From assembly GCF_012584455.1 (NCBI RefSeq), contig NZ_JABAEB010000003.1, positions 406,217-470,216 of the forward strand: a DNA stretch of 64,000 bases, in the 5' to 3' direction. This DNA comes from Shewanella oncorhynchi. GTDB lineage: Bacteria > Pseudomonadota > Gammaproteobacteria > Enterobacterales > Shewanellaceae. Both the position numbers and the translations under genes were made by a program. Shown in pieces: positions 21,059-27,849 of the stretch. The number at the start of each line of letters is the position of its first letter. The first letter of the stretch is position 1. Under the pieces are notes generated by a model. It worked only from the letters and a program-made list of their open reading frames with translations. It had not been told where the DNA came from and ran no database searches.

Positions 21059-21616
21059 CTATATACTTTCACCAGTAGTAACGCCACGTTTATAAGAGTC
21101 AGGGATCAGCGAGTCGATACTATGCTCGGCAACACGCGTCGCAGTGAACCCAAGGGAGGCTAAGTGGGATAACAAGCTTGATTCCATTAACGGTACCGCG
21201 GCGGCGACTTTAGGGGTCAAGCCTAGCACCATAGGTTCGAGCACGGTTGGGGTGACGCCAAGCACGAAGGTTTTAGGCCTGTCGCCAACCATTTCCATCA
21301 TATTGAGGGTTTGCAGCATTTCGACTTCATGGGCGCTGCCTTGCCAGTCGATTTCCTTCGGCGCTTTATCAAAATCGAAGAAATAGACTTCGCCCGCTTC
21401 TACGCCATTGGCATTAACTGTATCGACCACGATTAAATAATCGTATTGGCAAATAATAGGGATAAGTCCCTGAGCCAAGGTGCCGCCGTCGAGCAGCGTT
21501 AGCTGATGGGACTCATGGGTAAACTGATAATTATCAGCTATATAATTGACAAAATGTACGCCGATGCCTTCATCGGCGTACAGGACATTGCCAATACCGA
21601 GTAGCAATATCTTCAT
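21059..21616 (-). CDS. hyaD: Hydrogenase large-subunit maturation endopeptidase HyaD
   Basis: 185 residues. HupD/HyaD-family peptidase that removes the C-terminal tail of HyaB once nickel is in place. It begins MKILLLGIGNVLYADEGIG with the nickel-binding Glu in the DEG motif; later Asp and His metal ligands are in VVDTVNAN and GSAHEVE. The frame stays open to 21745, but the ATG at 21616 has AGGAG four bases upstream and matches the family start. The 43 extra residues would overlap hyaC. Position after hyaC matches the hya operon. Confidence 0.95.
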   Translation of the reverse strand: MKILLLGIGNVLYADEGIGVHFVNYIADNYQFTHESHQLTLLDGGTLAQGLIPIICQYDYLIVVDTVNANGVEAGEVYFFDFDKAPKEIDWQGSAHEVEMLQTLNMMEMVGDRPKTFVLGVTPTVLEPMVLGLTPKVAAAVPLMESSLLSHLASLGFTATRVAEHSIDSLIPDSYKRGVTTGESI

Positions 21617-21623
21617 TGGACTC

Positions 21624-22298
21624 CTAGTGGTGTGAGTCTGGCTTTGGGTAGTCATAGCCAGAGACAATCGAGTCAACTGAGTTATGTTTGAAGCGTATCC
21701 CTGACCAAACCGCCATATAGACGTGGATAACCACAAAGATAACAAATGCCCAAGTTAAGTAGTGATGCCAAATCCTAACTTGTGCGAGCCCACCCATTTG
21801 TGCCGTGATCCAAGCGGCGCTGCCCCAAAGCATGCCACCTAAACCTTGGTGATACACATTGGCGTACAACACCAGACCCGTTATACATATCACAAGAGCG
21901 ACCAGTGAGATTGCTACATAAGTCACAAATTGCAGCGGTCCATAGACACCGGCTTTATGTAAGTGCCCCATCCATAAGTAAGATTTCAGTTGAGTGATCC
22001 AGCTTTTTACGCTCATGACATCGCGAAATGAGCGCCGCTCAATGTCGCTTCGGCTGAAAAAATACAGGTAGAAGCGCACTAAAGTGATTGCGGTTAGTAC
22101 AAAACCGCAAATCAGATGAGCGAAGCGGATCCAGCCTTGTACGAGTACGTCCGTACTTTCAGGCGCCACAAGAAACGGCCAAGCAATATAGAATCCGGTG
22201 ATCACTAGCACCAGAATTGATAGTGCCCTGAGCCAGTGGAAAATCCGAATTGCCGGACTAAAAATCAGTGTCCGAATGCGGGTTGCAGAATGGTTCAT
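21624..22298 (-). CDS. hyaC: Ni/Fe-hydrogenase b-type cytochrome subunit HyaC
   Basis: 224 residues. Four-helix di-haem membrane cytochrome that passes electrons from HyaA to quinone. Membrane segments around RALSILVLVITGFYIAW, AHLICGFVLTAITLVRF, FVTYVAISLVALVICITGLVLY and YLTWAFVIFVVIHVYMAVW; haem-ligand His candidates in IFHWLR, FAHLIC, WHHYLTW and VIHVYM. Start at 22298 (MNHSATRIRTL) with GGGAGGG upstream; the longer frame to 22340 would run into hyaB. Confidence 0.95.
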   Translation of the reverse strand: MNHSATRIRTLIFSPAIRIFHWLRALSILVLVITGFYIAWPFLVAPESTDVLVQGWIRFAHLICGFVLTAITLVRFYLYFFSRSDIERRSFRDVMSVKSWITQLKSYLWMGHLHKAGVYGPLQFVTYVAISLVALVICITGLVLYANVYHQGLGGMLWGSAAWITAQMGGLAQVRIWHHYLTWAFVIFVVIHVYMAVWSGIRFKHNSVDSIVSGYDYPKPDSHH

Positions 22299-22317
22299 TT
22301 TGCGTTCCCTCCCTCGA

Positions 22318-24021
22318 TTATTGACCATTGGGACTGACACGGAACTCGCTCAATGCTTGGCCTTTGAAATCCATTACGTGTACAGAACACGCCATGCAAG
22401 GGTCAAATGAGTGAATAATACGTATCACCTCAAGGGGCTTAGTAGGATCTTCCAGTTTCAAGCCAATTAAAGAGGCTTCATAGGGACCCATTTTACCGTT
22501 GGCATCCACAGGACCTGCGTTCCAGGTCGTCGGTACGACGGCTTGATAGTTCTCAATCACTCCATTTTTAATGCGGATCCAGTGGCTTAACATGCCGCGT
22601 GGCGCCTCGATCATGGCGTGACCTACATACTCTTTATTTGGATCAATATTGGGTTTTACATAGGTAGATTCATCGGACTGGATATTCGTCAGCAGCGCAT
22701 CAAAGGTTTTTAACCCTTCTTGGGCGACGATGACTGTCTGCAACATACGGGCTGCAGTGCGACCTAAAGTGGTAAATAGAGCCGCTACGGGTAGACCTGT
22801 GCGAGCGAGCAGGCCATTAACCGAATCCACGACCACCTTGTTACCGCGGGCATAACTCACCAATAGGCAGGCGAGTGGACCCACTTCGACAGGCTCACCT
22901 TGATAACGGGGAGATTTCACCCATGAGTATTTGCCATCACCATCCAGTGTTGGCAATTTGCCGTAGACAGTGTCGCGTTCAACAAAACCAGTGTAATTAG
23001 GAATCGTTGTACCGTCATAGGGATGTTGCGGTGCATCGGCGCTATACCAAGCGTGGCTGACGTCTTCGGCAATCAGATCTGGATTCACATCACTGACGCC
23101 AGCAAGGTCGCCATTCATGATCACGCCTTGATTAAACATGTATTCGCCATTGGCTAACACAAAGTCATCGGTCGCCATGAAGTTTTTCACGTTTACGCCG
23201 CCCAACACGCTAGGTTCAGTACCAAAGGCCTCGGCCGCCATCACGATATCTGCTTGATAGGCACGCAGAATAAATTCAGTTACTGTCGCATGTTTTTGCT
23301 TCCATTCCTGCAGGCGAGCAGGGCTGAGCATGTCGCGCACCGAAGTCACACCACCGACAACAACGGATTGTGGATGTGGTGATTTGCCACCAAAAATGGC
23401 TAGCATTTCTGCCGCAACACGTTGTACTTCAAGTGCTTTAAGGTAGTGAGATAGCGCGATAAGGTTTTGCTCTGGGGTAAATTTATAGGTGCCGTTGCCC
23501 CAATAAGCGTTGGCAAATGGACCTAATTTTCCCGTTTCGACAAAGCCTTTAACTCTTTCTTGTACCGCTTTTAAATCACCTTCACCCGCCGCTATGGGAT
23601 GGTCTGTGTATTTCAGGGCAACTTGTGCCGCTTTAGCAGGATCGGCGCTCAGTGCAGAAACCACATCAACCCAATCTAAGCCGTGTAGATGGTAGAAATG
23701 CACAATATGGTCATGCATGTATAAAGAGGTTTGCATTAATGAACGTAAGTATCTCGCGTTCAATGGAATTTGAATTCCTAACGCATTTTCAACCGCTTCA
23801 GTACCGCAGCGGTAGTGGGAATAGGTACATACGCCACAGATACGTTGCACAATAAGGCCAACATCCATAGGCGTGCGGCCTTTGAGAATGACTTCAATAC
23901 CGCGCCAAAGTGTGGAGGATGACCAAGCCTTGTTGATGACGTTATTTTCATCAACTTCGACTTCGATACGTAAGTGACCCTCGATACGTGTGATAGGGTC
24001 TATAACAACGCGCTTGCTCAT
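22318..24021 (-). CDS. hyaB: [NiFe]-hydrogenase large subunit HyaB
   Basis: 567 residues; Ni-Fe active-site subunit of a membrane-bound group 1 hydrogenase. The N-terminal L1 motif RICGVC is at residues 60-65 (Cys62, Cys65). The C-terminal L2 motif DPCMACSVH is at 540-548 (Cys542, Cys545). HyaD should cleave after His548, removing 19 residues. Sited between hyaA (three-base gap) and hyaC. No second hydrogenase is present in the window. Confidence 0.98.
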   Translation of the reverse strand: MSKRVVIDPITRIEGHLRIEVEVDENNVINKAWSSSTLWRGIEVILKGRTPMDVGLIVQRICGVCTYSHYRCGTEAVENALGIQIPLNARYLRSLMQTSLYMHDHIVHFYHLHGLDWVDVVSALSADPAKAAQVALKYTDHPIAAGEGDLKAVQERVKGFVETGKLGPFANAYWGNGTYKFTPEQNLIALSHYLKALEVQRVAAEMLAIFGGKSPHPQSVVVGGVTSVRDMLSPARLQEWKQKHATVTEFILRAYQADIVMAAEAFGTEPSVLGGVNVKNFMATDDFVLANGEYMFNQGVIMNGDLAGVSDVNPDLIAEDVSHAWYSADAPQHPYDGTTIPNYTGFVERDTVYGKLPTLDGDGKYSWVKSPRYQGEPVEVGPLACLLVSYARGNKVVVDSVNGLLARTGLPVAALFTTLGRTAARMLQTVIVAQEGLKTFDALLTNIQSDESTYVKPNIDPNKEYVGHAMIEAPRGMLSHWIRIKNGVIENYQAVVPTTWNAGPVDANGKMGPYEASLIGLKLEDPTKPLEVIRIIHSFDPCMACSVHVMDFKGQALSEFRVSPNGQ

Positions 24022-24024
24022 GGG

Positions 24025-25161
24025 TTATTCCTCCAGCGGTTTGGCAAAAATACTGGCAACGGCATGGGCTCCAATGCCCACCACAGTCGCGCCTAAAATC
24101 ACCGCACCAATAGTATCTGCGGTCGCATCCAATCCATGGAGGAGTTGACGGCCAAGGGGTTTTTCAAAGTCAGCCATATCGTCCCAGAAGTTAGGTTCTG
24201 AGCAACCCATACAACCGTGTCCAGCGAGTACTGGCCAGCTAGTGTGATGGTTAAAGCGCTCGGTTGGGCAGTTGTTGTAGGTGTAAGGGCCTTTACAACC
24301 GACTTTATAAAGGCAGTAGCCTTCTTTCGCACCGTGATCGCCAAATTCTTCAACGAATTCACCAGCATCGAAGCGGCCGCGGCGTTCACAGTTATCGTGT
24401 ACCCGTGCGCCGTAAGCCCATTTAGGTCTATTAAACATATCCAGCGCAGGTAATTTTCCGAACATGATGAAGTACATCAAAGTGCCGACTATGTTCTTTT
24501 CACTCGGTGGGCAACCGCCTAAGTTAATCACGGGTTTACTGACCACTTCATGCACGCCTTTAGCCCCCGTTGGGTTTGGATAAGCGGCTTGCACCCCACC
24601 AAACGCCGCACAAGTGCCGACAGAGATAATCGCGGCGGCGCCTTCTGCAGCATGCTTGATGATTTCTAACCCTGTGTGGCCTTTACAACCCACAGTTAAG
24701 AAACTGCCGTTATTTGCAGTCGGAATCGCCCCTTCAACGGCCAGTAAATAGCGGCCCTTGTAGGTTTCGAGTGCATGTTCGAGGTTTTCTTCGGCTTGCC
24801 AACCCGCTGCAGCCATTAAGGTTTCGTGATATTCCAAGGAAATATGATCGAAAATCAGTGAGTCTAGATTGGGGGTATCGGTACGAATTAAAGATTCGGA
24901 GCAGCCAGTACATTCGGCCATATGTAACCAGATTAAGGGTACACGATCGGCTAATTCGGCAGCTTCGGCCACTAAGTTACTAAAGGGGAGGGGTAATGCG
25001 AGCATGCTCGTCACCATGGCACTCCACTTCATAAAATCACGGCGACTAATGCCGTGCTGTTGCATTTTTTCAATCAGCGATTGTTGTTGACGGGGAGCGA
25101 ATTGGCGTAACGCATCTAAGCGCGCCTTTCCCTGTTCATATAGGGCTGCATGTGTGTCCAT
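24025..25161 (-). CDS. hyaA: [NiFe]-hydrogenase small subunit HyaA
   Basis: 378 residues; the Fe-S electron-transfer subunit, exported by Tat together with HyaB. The twin-arginine motif SRRDFMK is at residues 39-45, with an unusually long n-region. The proximal cluster motif is ECTGCSES (Cys84, Cys87), and a C-terminal membrane anchor GAVILGATVVGIGAHAVASIF is present. The two additional Cys that mark oxygen-tolerant enzymes (CTCC, and a Cys in GTC-x3-GC) are Gly here (CTGC; GTCAAFGG), so a standard oxygen-sensitive proximal [4Fe-4S] is predicted. First gene of the operon, behind an FNR/ArcA-type promoter region. Confidence 0.98.
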   Translation of the reverse strand: MDTHAALYEQGKARLDALRQFAPRQQQSLIEKMQQHGISRRDFMKWSAMVTSMLALPLPFSNLVAEAAELADRVPLIWLHMAECTGCSESLIRTDTPNLDSLIFDHISLEYHETLMAAAGWQAEENLEHALETYKGRYLLAVEGAIPTANNGSFLTVGCKGHTGLEIIKHAAEGAAAIISVGTCAAFGGVQAAYPNPTGAKGVHEVVSKPVINLGGCPPSEKNIVGTLMYFIMFGKLPALDMFNRPKWAYGARVHDNCERRGRFDAGEFVEEFGDHGAKEGYCLYKVGCKGPYTYNNCPTERFNHHTSWPVLAGHGCMGCSEPNFWDDMADFEKPLGRQLLHGLDATADTIGAVILGATVVGIGAHAVASIFAKPLEE

Positions 25162-25222
25162 GGGTCAACCTTTTTTGTTATTTAAATGTAAATTGGTAAG
25201 GGTTTACATAATTGACAGTGCC

Positions 25223-25228
25223 AGTTTA
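25223..25228 (-). promoter_or_regulatory. Candidate -10 element of the hya promoter
   Basis: TAAACT on the minus strand. Transcription starting near 25216 would place the FNR box centre (25257.5) at about -41.5, the usual class II activation geometry. Inferred, not shown. Confidence 0.4.
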
Positions 25229-25250
25229 GGCCGTTGGAGTGTAAAGATTA

Positions 25251-25264
25251 TTGATGTATATCAA
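25251..25264 (-). promoter_or_regulatory. FNR/EtrA box upstream of hyaA
   Basis: TTGATGTATATCAA, an exact match to the FNR consensus TTGAT-N4-ATCAA. Centred 96 bases upstream of the hyaA ATG, in the divergent region facing the TlpA gene. Fits anaerobic induction of the hydrogenase operon by EtrA, the Shewanella FNR homologue. Confidence 0.8.
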
Positions 25265-25301
25265 GAATTTTTAAGAGATGTGACCGAACTGATTTTGACA
25301 T

Positions 25302-25311
25302 TTAATTAACA
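25302..25311 (-). promoter_or_regulatory. ArcA-like box
   Basis: Minus-strand TGTTAATTAA matches the core ArcA motif WGTTAATTAW at every position; one repeat only. A near match GGTTAATTAA lies at 25459-25468 on the plus strand, nearer the TlpA gene. Confidence 0.45.
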
Positions 25312-25385
25312 TGACACAGATCTAATTTCACTTTTTCTAATGGGACAAAATGTCTCACATTTGCCATTTTGGATGAAATCGGTCA

Positions 25386-25410
25386 CTTAATCAGCACTCA
25401 TGTGATTAAG
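25386..25410. repeat. Inverted repeat CTTAATCA-N9-TGATTAAG
   Basis: Perfect 8-base arms separated by nine bases in the divergent region, 136 bases before the TlpA gene. The size and shape suit a dimeric regulator; the regulator is unknown. Confidence 0.45.
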
Positions 25411-25483
25411 GCCATGCAGATGACTATGGTTCATTCGCGTGGTGAGTCTGGGCGAGCAGGTTAATTAAACTTATATAAGCTTG

Positions 25484-25500
25484 TTTAAGAAAACCTTAAG
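25484..25500 (+). promoter_or_regulatory. PmrA/QseB-type direct-repeat box
   Basis: TTTAAG-AAAAC-CTTAAG, an exact fit to the PmrA-box pattern YTTAAK-N5-YTTAAK (11-base period). It lies 45 bases before the first gene of a cluster that ends in an OmpR-family regulator and its kinase, suggesting autoregulation by that pair. Confidence 0.6.
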
Positions 25501-25545
25501 ATTCAGTTAATAGATTCGAACGTAATCGTTAACGCGGAATATGCT

Positions 25546-26013
25546 ATGAAGAAAATATTATTGTTACTCAGTTTATTGGCCGCAGGCGTACAAGCCGCGC
25601 CATCGCTGGACTATCAAGTGTTTAACGCGCAAAACCAAGCTGTTTCCCTGAGTGAGTTTAAAGGCAAAGTCGTCTATGTCGATTTTTGGGCATCCTGGTG
25701 TGGCCCTTGCCGTAAATCGTTTCCTTGGATGAATGAAATACAAAAAAAGTATCAAGATCAGGGATTAGCTGTTGTGGCAATCAACCTAGATACAGATAAC
25801 GAGTTAGCCCAGGAATTCTTAAAACAAGTCCCTGCCAATTTTTCAGTGCGTTTTAACCCCGAAGGTGATGTCGCTCGCAGTTTCGATTTGCTGGGCATGC
25901 CGAGCAGTTTTATGTTCAATCGACAAGGTCAGTTAGTACAGCATCATGTTGGCTTTTATGCCGATAAAACCGCTGAATACGAGCAAGAGCTCGTCAATTT
26001 ACTGAAGGAGTAA
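25546..26013 (+). CDS. TlpA-like periplasmic thioredoxin
   Basis: 155 residues. Sec signal peptide MKKILLLLSLLAAGVQAA, cleaved near residue 18. It is followed by a thioredoxin fold with active site WCGPC (in ASWCGPCRK) near residue 50 and the cis-Pro stretch GMPSS. This is a TlpA/ResA-type thiol-disulfide oxidoreductase acting in the periplasm. It is the first gene of a five- to six-gene cluster, four bases... three codons' distance from a Cys-containing lipoprotein (stop to ATG three bases), so a substrate relation is plausible. Reduction or oxidation direction cannot be told. Confidence 0.92.
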   Translation: MKKILLLLSLLAAGVQAAPSLDYQVFNAQNQAVSLSEFKGKVVYVDFWASWCGPCRKSFPWMNEIQKKYQDQGLAVVAINLDTDNELAQEFLKQVPANFSVRFNPEGDVARSFDLLGMPSSFMFNRQGQLVQHHVGFYADKTAEYEQELVNLLKE

Positions 26014-26016
26014 TTT

Positions 26017-26235
26017 ATGCTTAAACCCGCATTAGTCGCAGTAACGCTCATCATAGGTTTGAGTGGATGTTCAAGTTTAGGAGTGCAGCCGTGGGAGAAA
26101 GGCCAGTTGGCCCGCAGCGATATGGCGCTCGACAGTGAAAAGCTCGATCTTGCACTCGATGATCATATTTATTTTAGTAAAGAAGGCAGTAGCGGCGGTC
26201 GTGCATTTGCCGGTGGCGGATGTGGCTGTAACTAA
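26017..26235 (+). CDS. Small DUF4266-type lipoprotein ending in a Cys motif
   Basis: 72 residues. Lipobox LSGC at residues 15-18, so the mature chain is about 55 residues anchored by lipid. It ends GGRAFAGGGCGCN, a glycine-rich tail with a CxC pair that I associate with the DUF4266 family; no function is known. It is translated three bases after the TlpA-like gene. The CGC dithiol could be the redox substrate of that thioredoxin or a metal/cofactor site. The real gene is supported by its signal sequence, tight spacing and family-like C-terminus. Confidence 0.85.
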   Translation: MLKPALVAVTLIIGLSGCSSLGVQPWEKGQLARSDMALDSEKLDLALDDHIYFSKEGSSGGRAFAGGGCGCN

Positions 26236-26261
26236 ACTCTCCGTTGGTGTTATTTGCCCTT

Positions 26262-26340
26262 AGATGTAACGAATAGATGTAACGCACAGATGTAATGAAC
26301 AGACGTACTAAAACAAATGTGACGAGCAGATGTTCTAAAA
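26262..26340 (+). repeat. Imperfect tandem repeats of about 13 bases
   Basis: Three head-to-tail 13-base units (AGATGTAACGAAT, AGATGTAACGCAC, AGATGTAATGAAC; 26262-26300), then degenerate copies (AGACGTAC..., ATGTGACGAGC, AGATGTTCTAAA) to about 26340. They fill the gap between the DUF4266 and DUF3570 genes. Confidence 0.75.
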
Positions 26341-26399
26341 TCTGGGGCGAAATCCCGCGGTATTGAATAGATTGAAGTGACCTACAGGTGTTGTCAGCT

Positions 26400-27719
26400 A
26401 TGACTCAAAAAAAGAACCAAATAAATACAAGACAATCGAAGCAGATAGCGGGTGCTCTCGCATTAGCCAGTTGTGGACTGTTTGCAACAAGTGGCCATGC
26501 GACTGAATTATCTAAAAAAGCTGACGACTGGAAGATTGATGCTGCGTTAATGTATTACGGTGAGCAAGATAGAGTACAAGCCATCGAAGCCATAGGCACA
26601 GCGCAAAAAGCCTTTGGCGATGACAGTGTGCTGGATCTCAAACTCGTGGTTGACAGTCTAACGGGTCCTTCAGCATCGGGCGCTGTGGCCCAAAGTACCA
26701 GCCAAACGTTTACTCGACCATCAGGTAATGGGCAATATCATGTTTCAGCGGGGGAAACGCCGTTAGATGACACCTTTCACGATACTCGCGTACAAGCCAA
26801 TGTCGGTTGGAGTGAAGTGCTAACACCAGATTGGAAACTCAGTGTTGGCGCATATGGCTCGAAAGAGTTTGATTATATGTCAATGGGCATCAATGCCGGA
26901 ATTGAGCGAGGGTTTAATAAAGACAACACCACTTTATTTTTAGGTACGGCTTATAGTTTCGATGTGGTTGACCCCGTTGGCGGTCGTCCGGTGGATTTAT
27001 CTTCGATGGTCATTCGCGATAACTTCACCAGTGAGGAAGCTTATCGAAGCGCATTCGATGCGACTCGTCAAGGTGGCAGTGATAATAAGCAGACCGCGGA
27101 TGTGATGTTAGGTATCACCCAAGTGCTTAGTCAGCGCTGGTTGTTGCAGGCCAATTACGGCTTGTCGAGTGTGAATGGCTATTTAACGGATCCCTACAAG
27201 GTGCTCAGTGTGGTGGATAACAACGGCATTACTCAGGATTTATTGTATGAAAGCCGCCCCGATTCGCGCTTGAAGCACAGTTTTTACGTGATGACCAAAG
27301 GCGCATTAGATGCGGGTGTGGTGGATTTTTCCTATCGTTATAATACCGATGACTGGGACCTCACATCGCATACCTTAGAAACCCATTATCGGTATTACTT
27401 TACCGGCAATTTCTATGGTCAATTACATTTGCGCTATTACCAACAAACGGCGGCTAACTTCTATCAACCTTTCTTGATGGCTGATACGCCACTGCCAGAG
27501 TTTGCCAGTGCCGATTATCGTATCGGTGATATGTCGGCTTATACGATAGGGATTAAATTTGGTCATCGATTATCGGGCGGTCATGAGATGTCGTATCGCT
27601 TAGAGTATTACCAACAGGATCCGAAAAATAACGGCGCTACGATTCCTGGAGAGCTGCAAAACTTCGATCTGTTTCCGACTCAGAAGGCAATTACAGCACA
27701 GTTTAGTTATTCTTTTTAA
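26400..27719 (+). CDS. DUF3570 outer-membrane beta-barrel-like protein
   Basis: 439 residues. Signal peptide with hydrophobic core AGALALASCGLFATSG, cleavage near residue 34. The rest alternates in beta-strand fashion and ends in an aromatic outer-membrane signature (TAQFSYSF). Family DUF3570 by the N-terminal pattern MYYGEQDRVQAIE and the stretch KLVVDSLTGPSASGA; function unknown. D85-x-L-T-G-P-S91 resembles the D-x-x-(S/T)-G-A-(S/T) motif flavinylated by ApbE, and an ApbE gene follows. I use the ATG at 26400 (AGGTG nine bases upstream) rather than the GTG at 26388. Confidence 0.85.
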   Translation: MTQKKNQINTRQSKQIAGALALASCGLFATSGHATELSKKADDWKIDAALMYYGEQDRVQAIEAIGTAQKAFGDDSVLDLKLVVDSLTGPSASGAVAQSTSQTFTRPSGNGQYHVSAGETPLDDTFHDTRVQANVGWSEVLTPDWKLSVGAYGSKEFDYMSMGINAGIERGFNKDNTTLFLGTAYSFDVVDPVGGRPVDLSSMVIRDNFTSEEAYRSAFDATRQGGSDNKQTADVMLGITQVLSQRWLLQANYGLSSVNGYLTDPYKVLSVVDNNGITQDLLYESRPDSRLKHSFYVMTKGALDAGVVDFSYRYNTDDWDLTSHTLETHYRYYFTGNFYGQLHLRYYQQTAANFYQPFLMADTPLPEFASADYRIGDMSAYTIGIKFGHRLSGGHEMSYRLEYYQQDPKNNGATIPGELQNFDLFPTQKAITAQFSYSF

Positions 27720-27761
27720 TACGAAATAATGCTACTGGCTCAGATAGCAAGGCGTTAAACT

Positions 27762-27786
27762 GTATGGGTAGCTTAGCTACCCATAC
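27762..27786. repeat. Perfect stem-loop between DUF3570 and apbE
   Basis: Arms GTATGGGTAGC and GCTACCCATAC (11 bases) with a three-base loop, followed by TCAATTTGTG. The T tract is too poor for a confident terminator. It may be an attenuator or an mRNA-stabilising hairpin in the 130-base gap. Confidence 0.6.
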
Positions 27787-27849
27787 TCAATTTGTGCCTG
27801 AACTTATTCAATCGCAATCCCAGTGGGATGCCATGTGAAGAGGTGATTT

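Larger units (their letters stand above)
25162..25545. other. Divergent regulatory region between hyaA and the TlpA cluster
   Basis: 384 bases without a gene. Contents in order: hya promoter, FNR box (25251-25264), ArcA-like box (25302-25311), GGGACA-AAA-TGTCTC near-palindrome (about 25342-25356), 8-base inverted repeat (25386-25410), ArcA-like half (25459-25468), PmrA-type direct repeat (25484-25500). Confidence 0.7.

Noticed and set aside
12833..25161. Reading the hydrogenase block as recently acquired
   Set aside because: No transposase, integrase or flanking tRNA/att repeat is visible and base composition looks like the neighbours; order agrees with what I remember of native Shewanella hya-hyp.
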